From the NCBI GenBank assembly GCA_026182355.1, contig JAPFBL010000375.1:204501-268500 (forward strand): a DNA stretch of 64,000 nucleotides. The letters are read 5' to 3'. Of the stretch, positions 1 to 10,843 are shown piece by piece. This DNA is from Hermatobates lingyangjiaoensis. Its lineage: Eukaryota > Arthropoda > Insecta > Hemiptera > Hermatobatidae. Position 1 is the stretch's first letter; each line of letters begins with the position of its first letter. A program made the translations under genes and the position numbers. The notes beneath the pieces were generated by a model. The model was not told the DNA's origin. It ran no database searches and worked only from the letters and a program-made list of their open reading frames with translations.

Positions 1-368
1 TTTGTTGATAATTCTGGGAGAGATGACTAGGTTAAAGAGGAGTTACAGAGCAGTGTAGGGCGTAATGTAACGACTCCTCTGGGAACAGGAGAGCGGAACA
101 AAACACACTGCATCCATCTCACGCCGGCTTGCCTCCATCCATCAATAAACTAAATCCAATTCAACAACCCTCACTCCACCCTTTTCTAATCCTAAAGTAA
201 AAAATTAAACCCGAAATTCACTCTGTTACAATCAAAAATGTATATAAATACTTTTAAAATAGATTTTTTTTTTTAGTTGAATTTCAAAATTTAATCATCT
301 AAGTTAGGAAACCTTTCTTTTCGTGAAAGAACAGCAGAGTTAGGTTCACCAGTCATTTGACCCTACGT
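1..368. other. Unannotated stretch
   Basis: I see no gene or repeat that I can name. The first 170 bases are slightly richer in G+C than the rest. Confidence 0.5.
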
Positions 369-660
369 CACTCTTTATAATTGTGTTGAACTAGATATGT
401 TACCTTCTTGCCGGCTTTAGGTTAGGTTGTAGAGGTCTTCTCACAAGAGAATAGACCTTTGTGATACTATACAATGATGATTGATTCTACAATGTGAGTT
501 CTAAATTTGCCCGACACTCCTTATAATTATGCTGAACTAGATACGTCACCTTCCTGTCGGGTTTAGGTTAGGTTGTAGAGGCCTTCTCACAAGAGTATGT
601 AAGGAGGCCTCTCATTAGGACCTATCATTGGCCCTTTGTGATACCACACTGTGAACACTC
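369..660. repeat. Tandem duplication of about 146 bp containing SINE tails
   Basis: A block starting at 369 recurs from 515 with a few differences. Each block has a short lead (CTTTATAATTGTGTTGAACT in the first), then the reverse complement of the SINE tail, TTAGGTTAGGTTG. A third, shorter copy of the lead appears near 1019. This is a local duplication of a minus-strand SINE end and its flank. Confidence 0.6.
414..511 (-). mobile_element. SINE 3'-end fragment
   Basis: On the minus strand this reads as the 3' third of the tRNA-derived SINE described at 3048, ending in the (AACCT)n tail. It keeps the words GATTCTACA and CCTTTGTGATAC. The tRNA-like head is missing. Confidence 0.6.
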
Positions 661-806
661 TATATTGGGAGTCCAACATTTTCAACTCAAGTGTATTCAG
701 AGTAGGGATCTTTTACGAGTACCTGACATCGAACAGGCTCGGGACCGACGGCTTAGCGTCCTTTTCGAGGGACGACGTGTTCAGATTTTTTCACCTCCAG
801 CGTGAA
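561..806 (-). mobile_element. SINE body and tail, head missing
   Basis: This is a second minus-strand copy of the same SINE. It has the tail (561-575), the GGCCCTTTGTGATACCACAC word, the body word CGAGTACCTGACATCG and the GGACGACGTG word near 768. The tRNA-like head is absent. An unrelated reading frame over the adjoining copy is a by-product of this repeat. Confidence 0.65.
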
Positions 807-881
807 GAACTCCAGGAGGATCTGTGTTGATCTATTGCCGTGTACCTAAGCCTTACGGCCAAACCACGGAATAAAATAGAC

Positions 882-962
882 CTGACATCGAACAGGCTCG
901 AGGCCGAAAACGTCATTTCTGAAGGACGACGTGTCAGATTTTTTCACCTGCAGCATGAAGAA
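882..962 (-). mobile_element. SINE body fragment
   Basis: This is a partial repeat of the SINE body, carrying CTGACATCGAACAGGCTCG and GGACGACGTGTCAGA. It lies about 155 bases from the matching part of the preceding copy, probably through the same local duplication. Confidence 0.5.
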
Positions 963-1062
963 CCCCGGATCTTCGCCGGTTTTAGACTCTTTAACACAGA
1001 ACTCTACGATACTCAGTACATTAGTGTTGAACTAGGTAACCTTTCCCTTCTTGAAGCAACAT

Positions 1063-3047
1063 GGGCTCTTTGTTTTTTTAATTATTTATAGTCACATTAG
1101 TATATCCATACTAAACTAGATAATCATTCTCTCTTTGCTGCTCTAGATTCTGGAATATTTTGTGCTGAATCACGTATAAATTGTGCTGGTAATTATTTAA
1201 CTCATATGTAAACATATAAAGTAGCAAAATATTAGGAAAAGTATTAATACAAGTTTATATAGATGTAATAAATTATACTATACTATATTTACATAGATTA
1301 TACTATTAATTAAGAGCTAAAGCCTTGAGTATCTTTTATTGTTTAATCATTTGGTATACCACAAGTACAGTACACTAGGGCCAGCCTTATCTATTATATG
1401 TTGCCCTTTGTTGTTTCTAAACAAGATTAAGTATAAGTTCTCTAATAAAATTTATACCTTTTTTTCGTACTTATCTTTCACCTACGCAGGTCTTAAATAG
1501 GATCTATTAAATATCTTAAGCATTTTAAGAATGATTATCTCAAATTAACACAAAATATTTGAGGTTTCTGCATCTTTCAGACGAAACATGCACTTTTCTT
1601 CTGTTAGAAGGTTCAGTTTTATATAAAACTATTAATGCAATGATTGCTTGTAATTTTTTTTCTTTTCAAATTTATTAGTTATTTAATAAATTTAGCTTTT
1701 GGTGGAATAAACTTTTTTTTTTTTTTGGCTGATTTCGACCTGTATGTAATAACCATGTTTGATTTGCTTGTCTCCATTCATTTTGTAACTGGTCTCTTGT
1801 GGAAGCTCAGAAGTGTTTGCATAGAAAGGCTGAGGAATGCAGAAGGTTTCCTCAGTACCTGCTTTTCCTAAGTTTCCCCATTCTCTCTTTCCCTTTATTT
1901 CCACGAGTCTCGGAATCCAGAAGAGTGTGAACTTTTTTTATTTATGGTTATAAGTACTGTTTTATATAAGATAGACATTTTTCTCTAACAGTCGTTCATA
2001 AAAGTAAAAATTCCCATAAAATCATGCTTCCTCTTTATAGTAAATGTTGAAAACTCAAACAGGCCAAACTACACAACCTCACCACCGAAATAGGAAAGGG
2101 TTTTTAAGTAACATGTCCCTCATTTGTGAAGAAGTTTTTGATACAATCTATCTTGAGGAAAGCTGAGTTTAAACAATGAACCATTAATTTTTGAACCTAG
2201 AAGCACTAGTCCGTACGACATCGATATAATTCAAAGACTACACGAAAACTATACAGGGTTGAAATGAAGCAATGGATATTTAAATAATACGCACAACCAC
2301 AGATAACTTATAATCTAATCAACTTAAGAAAGATTAAGCTAGACATTAGTAAATCAGCGACACATCAGCACAGTGATAGACGCTTTATCAAACAGGACTA
2401 ACAGGAAGCTGATGACAGTGTTGCACAGTATCTTAGTACAAATAAACATAAAACGGTTCATTTACGGTTCATAAAACGGTTTATATTAGAACCAGTTTTT
2501 CATTTGTTCTGTTAGAGTGATATGTTTGAAGAGCAACAACATGCATTTAGAAATTCCATAAAAAGATTTAAGACTGACATATAAAATATAAAACTTGTAA
2601 AACTCTGATGCTCTTGTTTGAATATTTGCACACAGGTGAACATTGGAATACATTTTAATTCCAGTTTATGACAAATTATTCAAATAAATATTAATGAAAA
2701 CAGTGAGTAATATATTACTTTACAAACAATAGCATTAAACAGAAAAGTGAATGAAAAATAAATATATCATTATGAAAAATAAACTCAACATAAGTCAAGT
2801 AAAATTAATAACTCCAGATGTAACATCCATTTATGTTATAGAATAAGGCAGACGAGTTTTTCTCTGAATGATCTCAGTCCCATTTTTGAAAATCTTGTTT
2901 TTTCTATTTATAATCGTATTATCGTATAAAATGATTATCGTATAAAATCTTGATTATACGATTTTTTTTTCTATTTCACATATTTACAGGTAATTAATTC
3001 TTGTTATACATATACATAACAGAAATTGTATTTTTCAAGAATAGGTC
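1063..3047. other. Unannotated AT-rich stretch
   Basis: There is a poly-T run near 1712 and a small cluster of ATTATCGTATAAAAT repeats at 2910-2960. Two short overlapping frames around 1644-1904 have no recognisable domain and I do not call them genes. Confidence 0.5.
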
Positions 3048-3376
3048 GGGGGCCAGGCTAGCTCAGTGGTTACGTGCTTGCCTCTAAACTGATAGGACCG
3101 GGGTTCGATCCTCACCTGGCCCTCGATTTATTCACGCGGGAGGTAAATAAATCTGAGCACGTCGTCCCTCGGAGAAGGACGTTAAACTGTCGGTCCCGAG
3201 CCTGTACGATGTCAGGTACTCGTTAAAGATCCCTACTCTAAATACATTTGAGTTAGGCAAAATTTAGGACTCCCACTGTAGAATCAATCTTCATTGTGTG
3301 GTATCACAAAGGGCCAATGCTTGGCCTACGTGTGTTCCCTTGTGGGACTGCCACTGCAACCTAACCTAACCTAACC
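3048..3376 (+). mobile_element. tRNA-derived SINE, full length, with (AACCT)n tail
   Basis: This is the most complete SINE copy. The head is tRNA-like, with an A-box-like segment at 3059-3077 (TAGCTCAGTGGTTACG) and a B box at 3102-3111 (GGTTCGATCC). The body runs through TTATTCACGCGGGAGG, GGACGTTAAACTGTCGGTCC and CTCGTTAAAGATCCCTACT. The 3' part has TGTGGTATCACAAAGGGCC. It ends at 3358-3376 in nearly four copies of AACCT. The internal boxes would form an RNA polymerase III promoter. The body resembles central domains shared by many invertebrate tRNA SINEs, but I name no family. Confidence 0.85.
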
Positions 3377-4530
3377 TTCACGAATAGGTCAGTTTTTAAG
3401 GTTCAAATCAAACTTTCAAAGCCAACGAATTGATTTAACAATCGTATTAGTAACTTAAGCATTAAACAGGTGTATGAAATTCCAAAAACATATATAATAA
3501 ATGACAACATTAATGGATTAAAATGAATAATTTAAGGAATATAAACTTGAACACAAATGTCAGCTTAAATACGAATGTTCTAAGGTAATATTATAAACAC
3601 ACATTACTTTCATTAATATTATTTTATGTTGGGGAAAATAAATGGAATATTTCAATTTACAGGTTTTGTAAGTTTTAAATATGCTTGATTGTGTATATAC
3701 ATTGAATTGTTTTTCCATTTGTTATCTAATTAAAGTTAAATAATTTGTTTAAATAATTAAAGTAAATTAATTTTTTTTCTTTTGAATGATTTTTTATTTT
3801 TAAGTATACTATTAGTGTATATATTTTGATCCATGTTGAGAATACTATATCAAATGCTTGGATCATATAGAATCATTGTTTTCTTTGCTTAATAACAAGA
3901 AATAGCTATAACAGTTATTCCTGTCAATCACATTCAGTGAATATATATTATTAACTGTTGCTATAATTTCTTAACACTGAGTAAATAAGAGGTCAAGGGT
4001 CATCTAGTATTATATAAAAATCAAATTGTCGAACATTTACGTGAAATTAGAGATCAACTATATATGTTGAAAACAAAAGTAAACAAAAGACGAGGAAAAT
4101 TGAAAAGGGTCAATTGGAAGCCATTATTGACAAGATGTCTTCTTCAAACATTCTGAGAATCAGTGAAAGGAAACTAATTACTTTCATTGGAGAAAACTGT
4201 CTCCTTTTACTGCAGTGCCGTCTCCAGTGGAGGGTGTAAATCACTTGTATCAACCCGGGGACAAACCTGTTGCTGACGTGTCTTGGAAGCCAAGCAAGTC
4301 ACTTTATTGTTTTTCCCATCTTAATTGTTTAGTTTTTTTTAATAATTAGCGTATAATTTCATTATTTCTTTAGATAAATTACAATTTGTACTTTTATAAA
4401 GTCTTGATTGTGGCTATTTTATCATTTTAAAATTAATTTATACGTACTAAATATGAAATTATTGATTAAGTAAAAATATGTGTAATACATTAACTGTGCA
4501 ATCACTCATAGTGTGGTATTTACTCATGTT
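3377..4530. other. Unannotated AT-rich stretch
   Basis: Apart from a slightly GC-richer patch at 4200-4300, nothing is recognisable. No frame is long enough to support a gene. Confidence 0.5.
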
Positions 4531-4698
4531 AAGAAAAGTATTAAGTCTCCACACAAAAAAGTTTATTACAAGGAAATAACAACGCGTTTCGAACACTTGA
4601 TGAACTTGACGAACCTGAAGAATAACATCAAGTGTTCGAAACGCGTTGTTTAGTTTCTTGTAATAAACTTATTTGTGTGGAGACTTAATACTTTTCCT
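4531..4698. repeat. Hammerhead fold-back, family C
   Basis: Two arms of about 75 bp (4531-4605 and 4624-4698) are inverted copies separated by a short spacer. Both carry TCGAAACGCGTTGTT or its complement. The left flank (GTGGTATTTACTCA near 4513) is shared with families B and G, so the three belong to one larger group. The right arm holds the ribozyme core annotated separately. Confidence 0.8.
4611..4651 (+). ncRNA. Hammerhead ribozyme motif, family C
   Basis: The CTGAAGA box is at 4615-4621. A hairpin (AACA at 4624-4627 with TGTT at 4633-4636) stands for stem II, GAAA is at 4638-4641 and the palindrome ACGCGT at 4641-4646 is stem III. Stem I pairs GAAC (4611-4614) with GTTT (4648-4651). The predicted cut follows T4647. 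Stem III is so short that the motif would probably act as a dimer. Confidence 0.65.
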
Positions 4699-4782
4699 AA
4701 TATTTGTAATACTATAAAAACCAAATTTTTAATATCACAAAAAAAATAAATTATCAAGCAATAATTCTAAATTTGTACAATC

Positions 4783-5058
4783 AGTTACAATGTGATACCT
4801 ACTCAAATGAAGAAGAACGGAAAACAAATATTCTACAAACAAATGTTTTATATAAAACGCGTTGTTATATGGTAATCACATACCATCCTTCTTCAGGATG
4901 CATCAACTGTTTGACTAATTAAAAGAACAACCCACAATTTCACTTCTGACATCTTATGTGTTTTGAGTGACACATTCATGATAACAATCAATGAAACCTG
5001 AAGAAGAGCACCATGTCTTCGAAACTTGTTGTTGAAATAAATTTTATTCTTCCTAACA
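4783..5058. repeat. Degenerate fold-back of the family B/C group
   Basis: It begins with the shared terminal word (ACAATCAGTTACAATGTGATA). It contains scattered ribozyme remnants, including a plus-strand CTGAAGA followed by CTTCGAAACTTGTTG near 5025. The arms no longer match well. Confidence 0.5.
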
Positions 5059-5065
5059 TTATAAA

Positions 5066-5270
5066 TGATCAAACCACAATATGAAATAAGAAAACAAGAC
5101 AAAGATCTTTCAACTGTAACAAGTGGTCTTCGTCAAAGTCAAAAACCAACTCAGTTGGGTTTTTAACTCTGACGAAGACCGCTTGATACAGTTAAAAGAT
5201 CTTAGTCTTGTTTTCCCATTTCATATTGTGGTTTGATCACTGATTGTTATTTCAGGTGTTTATGTGAAAT
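5066..5270. repeat. Hammerhead fold-back, family A
   Basis: The left arm (5066-5150) and right arm (5151-5237) are inverted copies of the family A unit. The unit has TGATCAAACCACAATATGAA at one end and the GACTCTGACGAAGACCG core at the centre. After the right arm comes the family A terminal segment, which ends in a small hairpin made of TTTCA and TGAAA. The stem II side of the right-arm ribozyme is mutated (GTTAAAAGATC instead of GGTTGAAAGATC), so it is probably inactive. Confidence 0.75.
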
Positions 5271-6132
5271 CTGTTTATCCTAACATTATATATGTATATT
5301 CTTTCAAAATAATATAATAAAATAATGTTGACTATATTATTATTATAGTAGTAATAGAAGAAATACTACTGGCATATTTTATGGTTTTTTGCTACGATAA
5401 CTTGATAGTTGATAAATAGTGCGTACGTCATAATTAAGATAGTGTTCTTTTACGCCTTATTAGATGTCTGGCTGTTAAATTTACTTACGAACTGAATGTA
5501 TACTTCGCAGATGAGTTATATTACGTAATTGTTTATTTTAATTACAAGTGTAGCGAGGTATGCTAAATATACAGAACTTAATTACAAGATCTGTCATCTT
5601 TACGATTCTCTGTACTCGTAACAATGAATACAAACAACCTTGAATCTACAAATAAAACTTAAAGCACTGAGCTTATTAAGCACCATGTAAACAAACTGCT
5701 CTCCATATAAGTAGAATCATCATTGGTATTCATATCAGTAGACTGGACAAGGCATGGTGATCATTGAATCAATGTACTGAACGTGTTCAACATGGCAGGT
5801 AAAGACATTGCTGGGACCTCGCCGCTCCGCGCTTTCCCCCTCTACATTTAAACCATTCCAGAGTCTTATGTCATTAAAATCTTTAACATTTTATTAAAAC
5901 AGACCAATCTCTTTGTCCATAACATCAATAATAACAAGAATGCTTCATCTCATTATTGTTAATGACCTACCTTAACTTCGTACCCACTTCTCTAGTTATG
6001 TAGTCATTTTTTTCTTTTTCTAAAAGCCAATCGCTTTGAACTCAAACTAGCCATTCCCATATCACTTTCTATGTTATATTCTAGCATATTTTAATATATA
6101 CCATAAGGAAAAGTCACTCTTAATTTGTATTT
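5271..6132. other. Unannotated AT-rich stretch
   Basis: A short GC-rich patch at 5790-5850 stands out but has no recognisable content. Nothing else is seen. Confidence 0.5.
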
Positions 6133-6400
6133 AATTCTAACGTAGTGCAATCAGTTATTATGTTGTATTTACTCATTGTAGGGTAAAAAGCTAATGAAAT
6201 GATCTCCACACAAAAAAATTTAATGGTATAAACAACATGTTTCGAATACGTAGTGTTCTTCCTCAGGTATTAAGTCGAACATTGTATTTTTTAGTTAATA
6301 CCTGAGGAAGAACACTACGTGTTCGAAACGTGTTGTTTATACCATTAAATTTTTATATGTGGATATCATTTGATTAGCTTTTTACTCTACAATGAGTAAG
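6133..6400. repeat. Hammerhead fold-back, family B
   Basis: The left arm (6171-6274) and right arm (6298-6400) are nearly perfect inverted copies that include GGGTAAAAAGCTAATGAAAT and its complement. The terminal segment GTGCAATCAGTTATTATG is present on the left only. Confidence 0.8.
6302..6349 (+). ncRNA. Hammerhead ribozyme motif, family B
   Basis: CTGAGGA is at 6302-6308. Stem II is GAACAC (6310-6315) with GTGTTC (6319-6324) around a TAC loop. GAAA is at 6325-6328 and stem III is ACGTGT, one step from the palindrome ACGCGT. Stem I has AC with GT next to the core, then TTAAT with ATTAA beyond an internal loop. All core bases are intact. Confidence 0.7.
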
Positions 6401-6500
6401 TGTTCTTGACACTTGTAACGTGTCAGGATTCTTACTTAGTATGCTCGGTAAAGACACACAGACAATATACTAAAAAAAAAAAATAAAAAAATAAAAAAAA

Positions 6501-6732
6501 GATCAGGTTAGGTTAGTGGTTAACATACTGGCCTTTGAACTGGTAGATCCAGTGTTCAATACCCACCTGGACTTCAATTTATTCACGCGGGAGGTAAATA
6601 AATCTGAATAGGTCACCTGACTTTAATTCTTCGGTCCCGAGCCTTATAATGTCAGGTACTCGTTAAAGATATAATCCGTACTCTAAATACACTTGAGTCA
6701 GGCCAAATTTAGGACTCCCAATATAGAATCAA
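6501..6732 (+). mobile_element. SINE copy joined to repeat R1
   Basis: This is a plus-strand SINE with a diverged head and a good body (TTATTCACGCGGGAGG, CTCGTTAAAGAT, TTTAGGACTCCCAATATAGA). At the point where other copies continue into the TGTGGTATCACAAAGG segment, this one passes into repeat R1. The same junction occurs at 49.8 kb. Confidence 0.7.
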
Positions 6733-6972
6733 CAGGTAATGTGGCTCACCTATTACTAAAATGGGTGTCAAATAATGAATGAGCCACAATTTCCGCCCCT
6801 AGAACAGCACTAAAAGGTGAAAGCCCTTATAAGTGTGGGCGTTGGGATACAAACAACAATCACACAACGTATTATTTAAAAACTTTTAAAGGCAGAATAA
6901 TTAAATAAGATTAATAAAAACTGTAAAACTAAATCATTAGAGTTAAATTTCAAAGCATTATGTTTGTGCAAG
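6733..6972 (+). repeat. Dispersed repeat R1, copy 1
   Basis: This stretch of about 240 bp recurs at 49841-50081 with only a few differences. Both copies are preceded by the SINE word AGGACTCCCAATATAGAATC. It has no coding potential that I can see. Confidence 0.8.
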
Positions 6973-7109
6973 GTTGACAGCACTAAAAGTTGACAGCCTT
7001 ATAGTTGGAAAACAAGCACGATTGCTTTATAATCTCAAACACACTCTGCCATACTATAATTCTTACAATAACATTTGTGCAAAGGTGTAATTTTATAAGT
7101 TCACAGAAG

Positions 7110-7405
7110 AGGTTTTTGAGGATTTTGGTCATAAAAAAAATTCAGCTCCTGATTATATGCCGACGTTTCGCCAAAAGCTGTTTGGTATTTTCAAGGCTAA
7201 AAAAACAATTTATTAACGACATAACTAGAGCAAGACAAATACATGCACGGAATACCAACCAACGGAAAATAAAAAAAAAAACAAACAAAAATTCAGTAAT
7301 AAGAAAACCACAAAATCCCTTGAAAATGTCAAACAACTTTTGGCGAAACATCGTCATATACTCAGGAGTTGAATTTTTTTATTACCAAAATCCTCAAGAA
7401 CCCCT
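7110..7405. repeat. Fold-back with degenerate hammerhead arms, family N
   Basis: The arms at 7112-7198 and 7318-7405 are inverted copies with a spacer of about 120 bp. Each contains CCAAA and TTTGG segments forming a hairpin, followed by GCGAAAC. The place of the CTGANGA box is taken by TTGAAAA, so the ribozyme is decayed or never canonical. A related single arm lies at 24200-24320. Confidence 0.6.
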
Positions 7406-7408
7406 ACA

Positions 7409-7675
7409 ACCGACCAACGATTCTTTCCACGCACTGTTGTGCACGTTGTATTAGCAGTTCCAGGTCACGGACCTACTACTGCTGAATTATTGTCCTGCTG
7501 TGGTGGTGGGGTCAGTAAGTAAATGTCTGTACTTTTTTTTTTTTTTAAATTATTAATTATGCGGTACGTCCGTTTACGTCATTTCGTGGTCGTTTGGTCT
7601 CATTGTGTTGTGTCTTGACAGTCTTTTTCAAGGGTTTGGCCTTCTATTTTAATAACAGCTTCTAATGTGGATGAA
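7409..7675 (-). mobile_element. 5'-truncated LINE 3' end (repeat R3)
   Basis: This matches the 3' untranslated region of the Jockey-like LINE at 41178-41440, in the same orientation. It has the word CACGGACCTACTACTGCTG, a poly-T run and the TTCGTGGTCGTTTGGTC stretch. Only untranslated sequence remains. The 3' tail faces left. Confidence 0.75.
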
Positions 7676-7769
7676 CTCCTTCTGTGAACTTGAAAAATCA
7701 GTGGTCGAGAAGCTATATCAATATATAATTTTGATATACATCTCCTCCGCTGGGGGGGGGCAGCATTGC

Positions 7770-7935
7770 GGTGGTTCCACGAGTTACTCTGGAGGCCAGT
7801 AGCAGTTTGCTTCTCAACGCGAGTACTTCGCACTTTTCTACGATGACGACGGATGTCGAAATATCGAAGTGAGTTCTGTAGTGTCTTTCTGTGTTCTTTC
7901 CTATGTGTTAAAGTTTTTATTGTCCACACGGACCT
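7770..7935 (+). repeat. Single arm of hammerhead family E
   Basis: It carries GATGACGACGGATGTCGAAA followed by TATCGAAGTGAG, which is GAAA plus the ATAT palindrome of family E. The first core box reads CTACGATGA rather than CTGATGA, so it is degenerate. The same sequence appears inverted at 40671-40790. The overlapping 109-residue minus-strand frame is a shadow of this repeat. Confidence 0.5.
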
Positions 7936-8093
7936 TTCATTTTATTCGAACTAATATGTAATTTTATTTTTTTTTATGTTTTTATTAATTAATAAACAAC
8001 TATTTATACGTTTCTTATCTGTAATGCCATCTTCATTTGAATTAATGTCATCTTATTTAATAAAGCTGTGATCTCACTCTTCCTAAGGTTTCA

Positions 8094-8160
8094 GAAATAC
8101 TCGTTAAAGATCCCTACTAGGAATAAAGTTCAATTAAGTTAAGTTTATCACTCTCATGGT
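8094..8160 (+). mobile_element. Short SINE body fragment
   Basis: ACTCGTTAAAGATCCCTACT matches the SINE body. The rest is too diverged to align by eye. Confidence 0.4.
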
Positions 8161-8550
8161 AGAATGACTCATCATCTTTATGATCAGCATCAAAGGCATA
8201 AAATAATAATTATGTCATAATACTATAATAAGAATTATAGTATGGCAGGGTGTGTTCGAGTATAGCTAGTTAGTGGACCCTTAATCGGACTTTTGAAAAT
8301 AAATAAAAATATAAGAAACATCAATGATTATATGAATTAAAATTTGTTTTAAAATTTGTTATATTTTTTAACAATTATATTAATTATACGAGGGTCATCC
8401 AGAAAATAAGTTCCGTTTTGGTCTGTAGGGCGGTAGGAGTGGTTTTTGCCAAATCCGGCAACACTGCTCGAAAGAGGAGAGGTGGGGGAATAGAATGAGA
8501 GGTGGGGGACCTCAGTCGGTCAATTACCAACGTCAGGGCAGGTAGTTGAA

Positions 8551-8960
8551 ATGGAGCCCTCCATGTCACGTCCCGCCACCTCGATCCCGTTCCCTCTCGA
8601 GTTGTTTTGCGCGGAGTGATTCAATTTCTTTATGCACAGGGTTTCAAATCAGTTCAAATTCACGAACAGCTCATTTCTGTTTATGGAGAAGGTGTAATGA
8701 GTGAATCAATGGTGAGGAGATGGGTACGTGAATTTAAGGCGGGAAGACATTCACTTGAGGATGAAAGTGGGAGAGGCAGACCCTCAGTTGTGACGGACGA
8801 AATTGTCGCAGAAATCGACAATGCAATTAGCAAAGATCGTCGTTCAACCCTGGATGAACTCCACCTGAGTTTCCCAGACATCTCACGATCCCTCATCCAT
8901 GAGATCGTCTCGGAAAAACTTGACTTTCGGAAAGTTTCCGCCCGGTGGGTCCCTAGAGAG
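8551..8960 (+). pseudogene. Mariner transposase, N-terminal DNA-binding part only
   Basis: The protein has a mariner-type paired helix-turn-helix region. The first helices include GVIQFLYAQGFKSVQIHEQL and the recognition segment SMVRRWVREF. A GRGRPSV linker follows, then a second HTH ending at ARWVPREL. The likely original ATG is at 8551. One C is missing near 8586 relative to the inverted copy, which breaks the frame, so the open frame now begins around 8607. The catalytic D,D,D domain, normally another 200 or so residues, is entirely absent. The protein could at most bind terminal repeats. Confidence 0.85.
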
Positions 8961-8961
8961 C

Positions 8962-9165
8962 TGAATGTCTTCCCGCCTTAAATTCACGTACCCATCTCCT
9001 CACCATTGATTCACTCATTACACCTTCTCCATAAACAGAAATGAGCTGTTCGTGAATTTGAACTGATTTGAAACCCTGTGCATAAAGAAATTGAATCACT
9101 CCGCGCAAAACAACTCGAGAGGGAACGGGGATCGAGGTGGCGGGACGTGACATGGAGGGCTCCAT
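8962..9165 (-). pseudogene. Inverted second copy of the mariner transposase N-terminus
   Basis: On the minus strand an ATG at 9165 opens a frame that begins MEPSMSRPATS and runs into the same first HTH (GVIQFLYAQGF to FKAGRHS). This copy keeps the base missing from the left arm, so its frame is intact from ATG to the junction. It stops soon after the inversion point. Confidence 0.8.
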
Positions 9166-9327
9166 TTCAACTACCTGCCCTGACGTTGGTAATTGACCAA
9201 CTGAGGTCCCCCACCTCTCATTCTATTCCCCCACCTCTCCTCTTTCGAGCGGTGTTGCCGGATTTGGCAAAAACCACTCCTACCGCCCTACAGACCAAAA
9301 CGGAACTTATTTTCTGGACGACCCTCG

Positions 9328-10257
9328 TATATTATATTAATATTTTAAAATTAAAATTTATTATTAAAAATTTGTATCTAATTGGGCATAAAATAATCAG
9401 AAGAGATAATGTAAAGGGAATATGTAGTGAAGGGAAGCGGTGGGTTTTGCAGATTTTTATTGTTTTACAGCTGTAAAATAAATTGAAAGTTAACGGAATA
9501 TTTATGATTTTATGTTGCAGAGGGATATGTAATAAATAATCAATCAAAGCTTTTGAAAACTTTTCTCTTGTAAACTATTCATATGTATAACTACTATTCA
9601 TAAGTTAGTAGTCTTATGAATAGAAATGCGAGCTTTGGTTTGGTTTGGAATTCTGATAAAGATAAGTTTTAATCGAGAGGAACCAATGGGGGAAAAATTA
9701 GATTTTTCGGAGTCCGAACGGCTGTTAAGAGTGGCATGGAAGGGCAGTTCTCAAGGCAGTATCCACTTGATTACACCTTTATAGACGTCTAACGCCTGCT
9801 TCACTTATTCAATGGAACTTGCATCAACCAAAAAGCCTTTATTCAACAAAATCCCCAATAATATATGAAATAACCTTAGACTCAGTCAACTGTTAGCAAA
9901 GATAATCATAGTAGAAATAGGCTATAAAATATTTAATAGACCCTTATCTCTAGAAAATATATCAATAAAAGTATAATAAAACGGCTCGTAATAAATTAGG
10001 AACAAACTACAGCCTGAATAGTGTGTGAGAGAGTAAGGTGGCTCAAGAACGACAGGTTTATATGTCTATAAAGGACTTGATAGCGAAACAAAGTACACTT
10101 CCCTTGTTCCTATTATAAGGCATTATTACGAAATAAATAGAATCGCAGTAATACACAGTTTCCGTCCCCCATTCCATGCTTTATTTCTTCCGATTTCATG
10201 ATTTTTCTAATATCAAAACACGATTTTAAAATCATGATATTAGTGAGGAATTATTAG
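9328..10257. other. Unannotated AT-rich stretch
   Basis: There are small palindromes near 9575-9640 and 10205-10250, the latter with ATCATGATATTAG and its complement. No genes are visible. Confidence 0.5.
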
Positions 10258-10535
10258 CACTATGATTAGTAGAAATTAATATACATAATATGTAAAAATT
10301 AGCATCTATGATATGTAGAAATTAGTATCTATGATATGTAAAAATTATTATCTATGATATGTAGAAATTAGTATCTATGATATGTAAAAATTAGTATCTA
10401 TGATATGTAGAAATTAGTATCTATGATATGTAGAAATTAGTATCTATGATCTGTAGAAATTAGTATCTATGATCTGTAGAAATTAGTATCTATGATCTGT
10501 AGAAATTAGTATCTATTATCTGTAGAAATTAATAT
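10258..10535. repeat. Minisatellite, 23-bp unit
   Basis: About twelve copies of a 23-bp unit (GTAGAAATTAGTATCTATGA plus TAT or TCT) lie in tandem. Variants alternate GTAGAAATT with GTAAAAATT. The array stops at the left end of the next transposon. Confidence 0.9.
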
Positions 10536-10843
10536 ACAGTCATACCTCTTCATACGAAAGCCTCTTCTTATGAAATCTCCATCTTACAAAAGGTCGTTCT
10601 GCAAAAAAAGTACCTCATCTTACGAATTTGTTTTCATCATATGAAAGGACAAATTATGAAAAGTACGTGCGTACTCGCGTCATCAGTTCTCAGATGTAAG
10701 TATACCTCTAAACCAGGGGGCGGGGACCCTTTCTTGGAGTAAATGCTATTTTAGCACCGTCCACTTACCCAAAAGACCACAGCGTACGGATAAGCAAATT
10801 CTTATGTATAGTTCATAGTAGAATCCTTGGATATGTCATTATA

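Larger units (their letters stand above)
8389..9327. mobile_element. Fold-back mariner element with 365-bp inverted arms
   Basis: A TA dinucleotide flanks each end (8387-8388 and 9328-9329), as expected for mariner target duplication. The outer ends match as inverted copies (CGAGGGTCATCCAGAAAATA). The match continues for 365-366 bp, far longer than a normal mariner terminal repeat: left arm 8389-8753, right arm 8962-9327. Both arms encode the start of the same transposase. The unique centre (8754-8961) continues the left-arm protein. The structure is a mariner that lost its catalytic half and ended in an inverted second copy of its own 5' end. Confidence 0.9.

Noticed and set aside
3048..3120. 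A functional tRNA gene
   Set aside because: A- and B-box-like segments are present, but the sequence continues into a SINE body and tail repeated elsewhere in the window.
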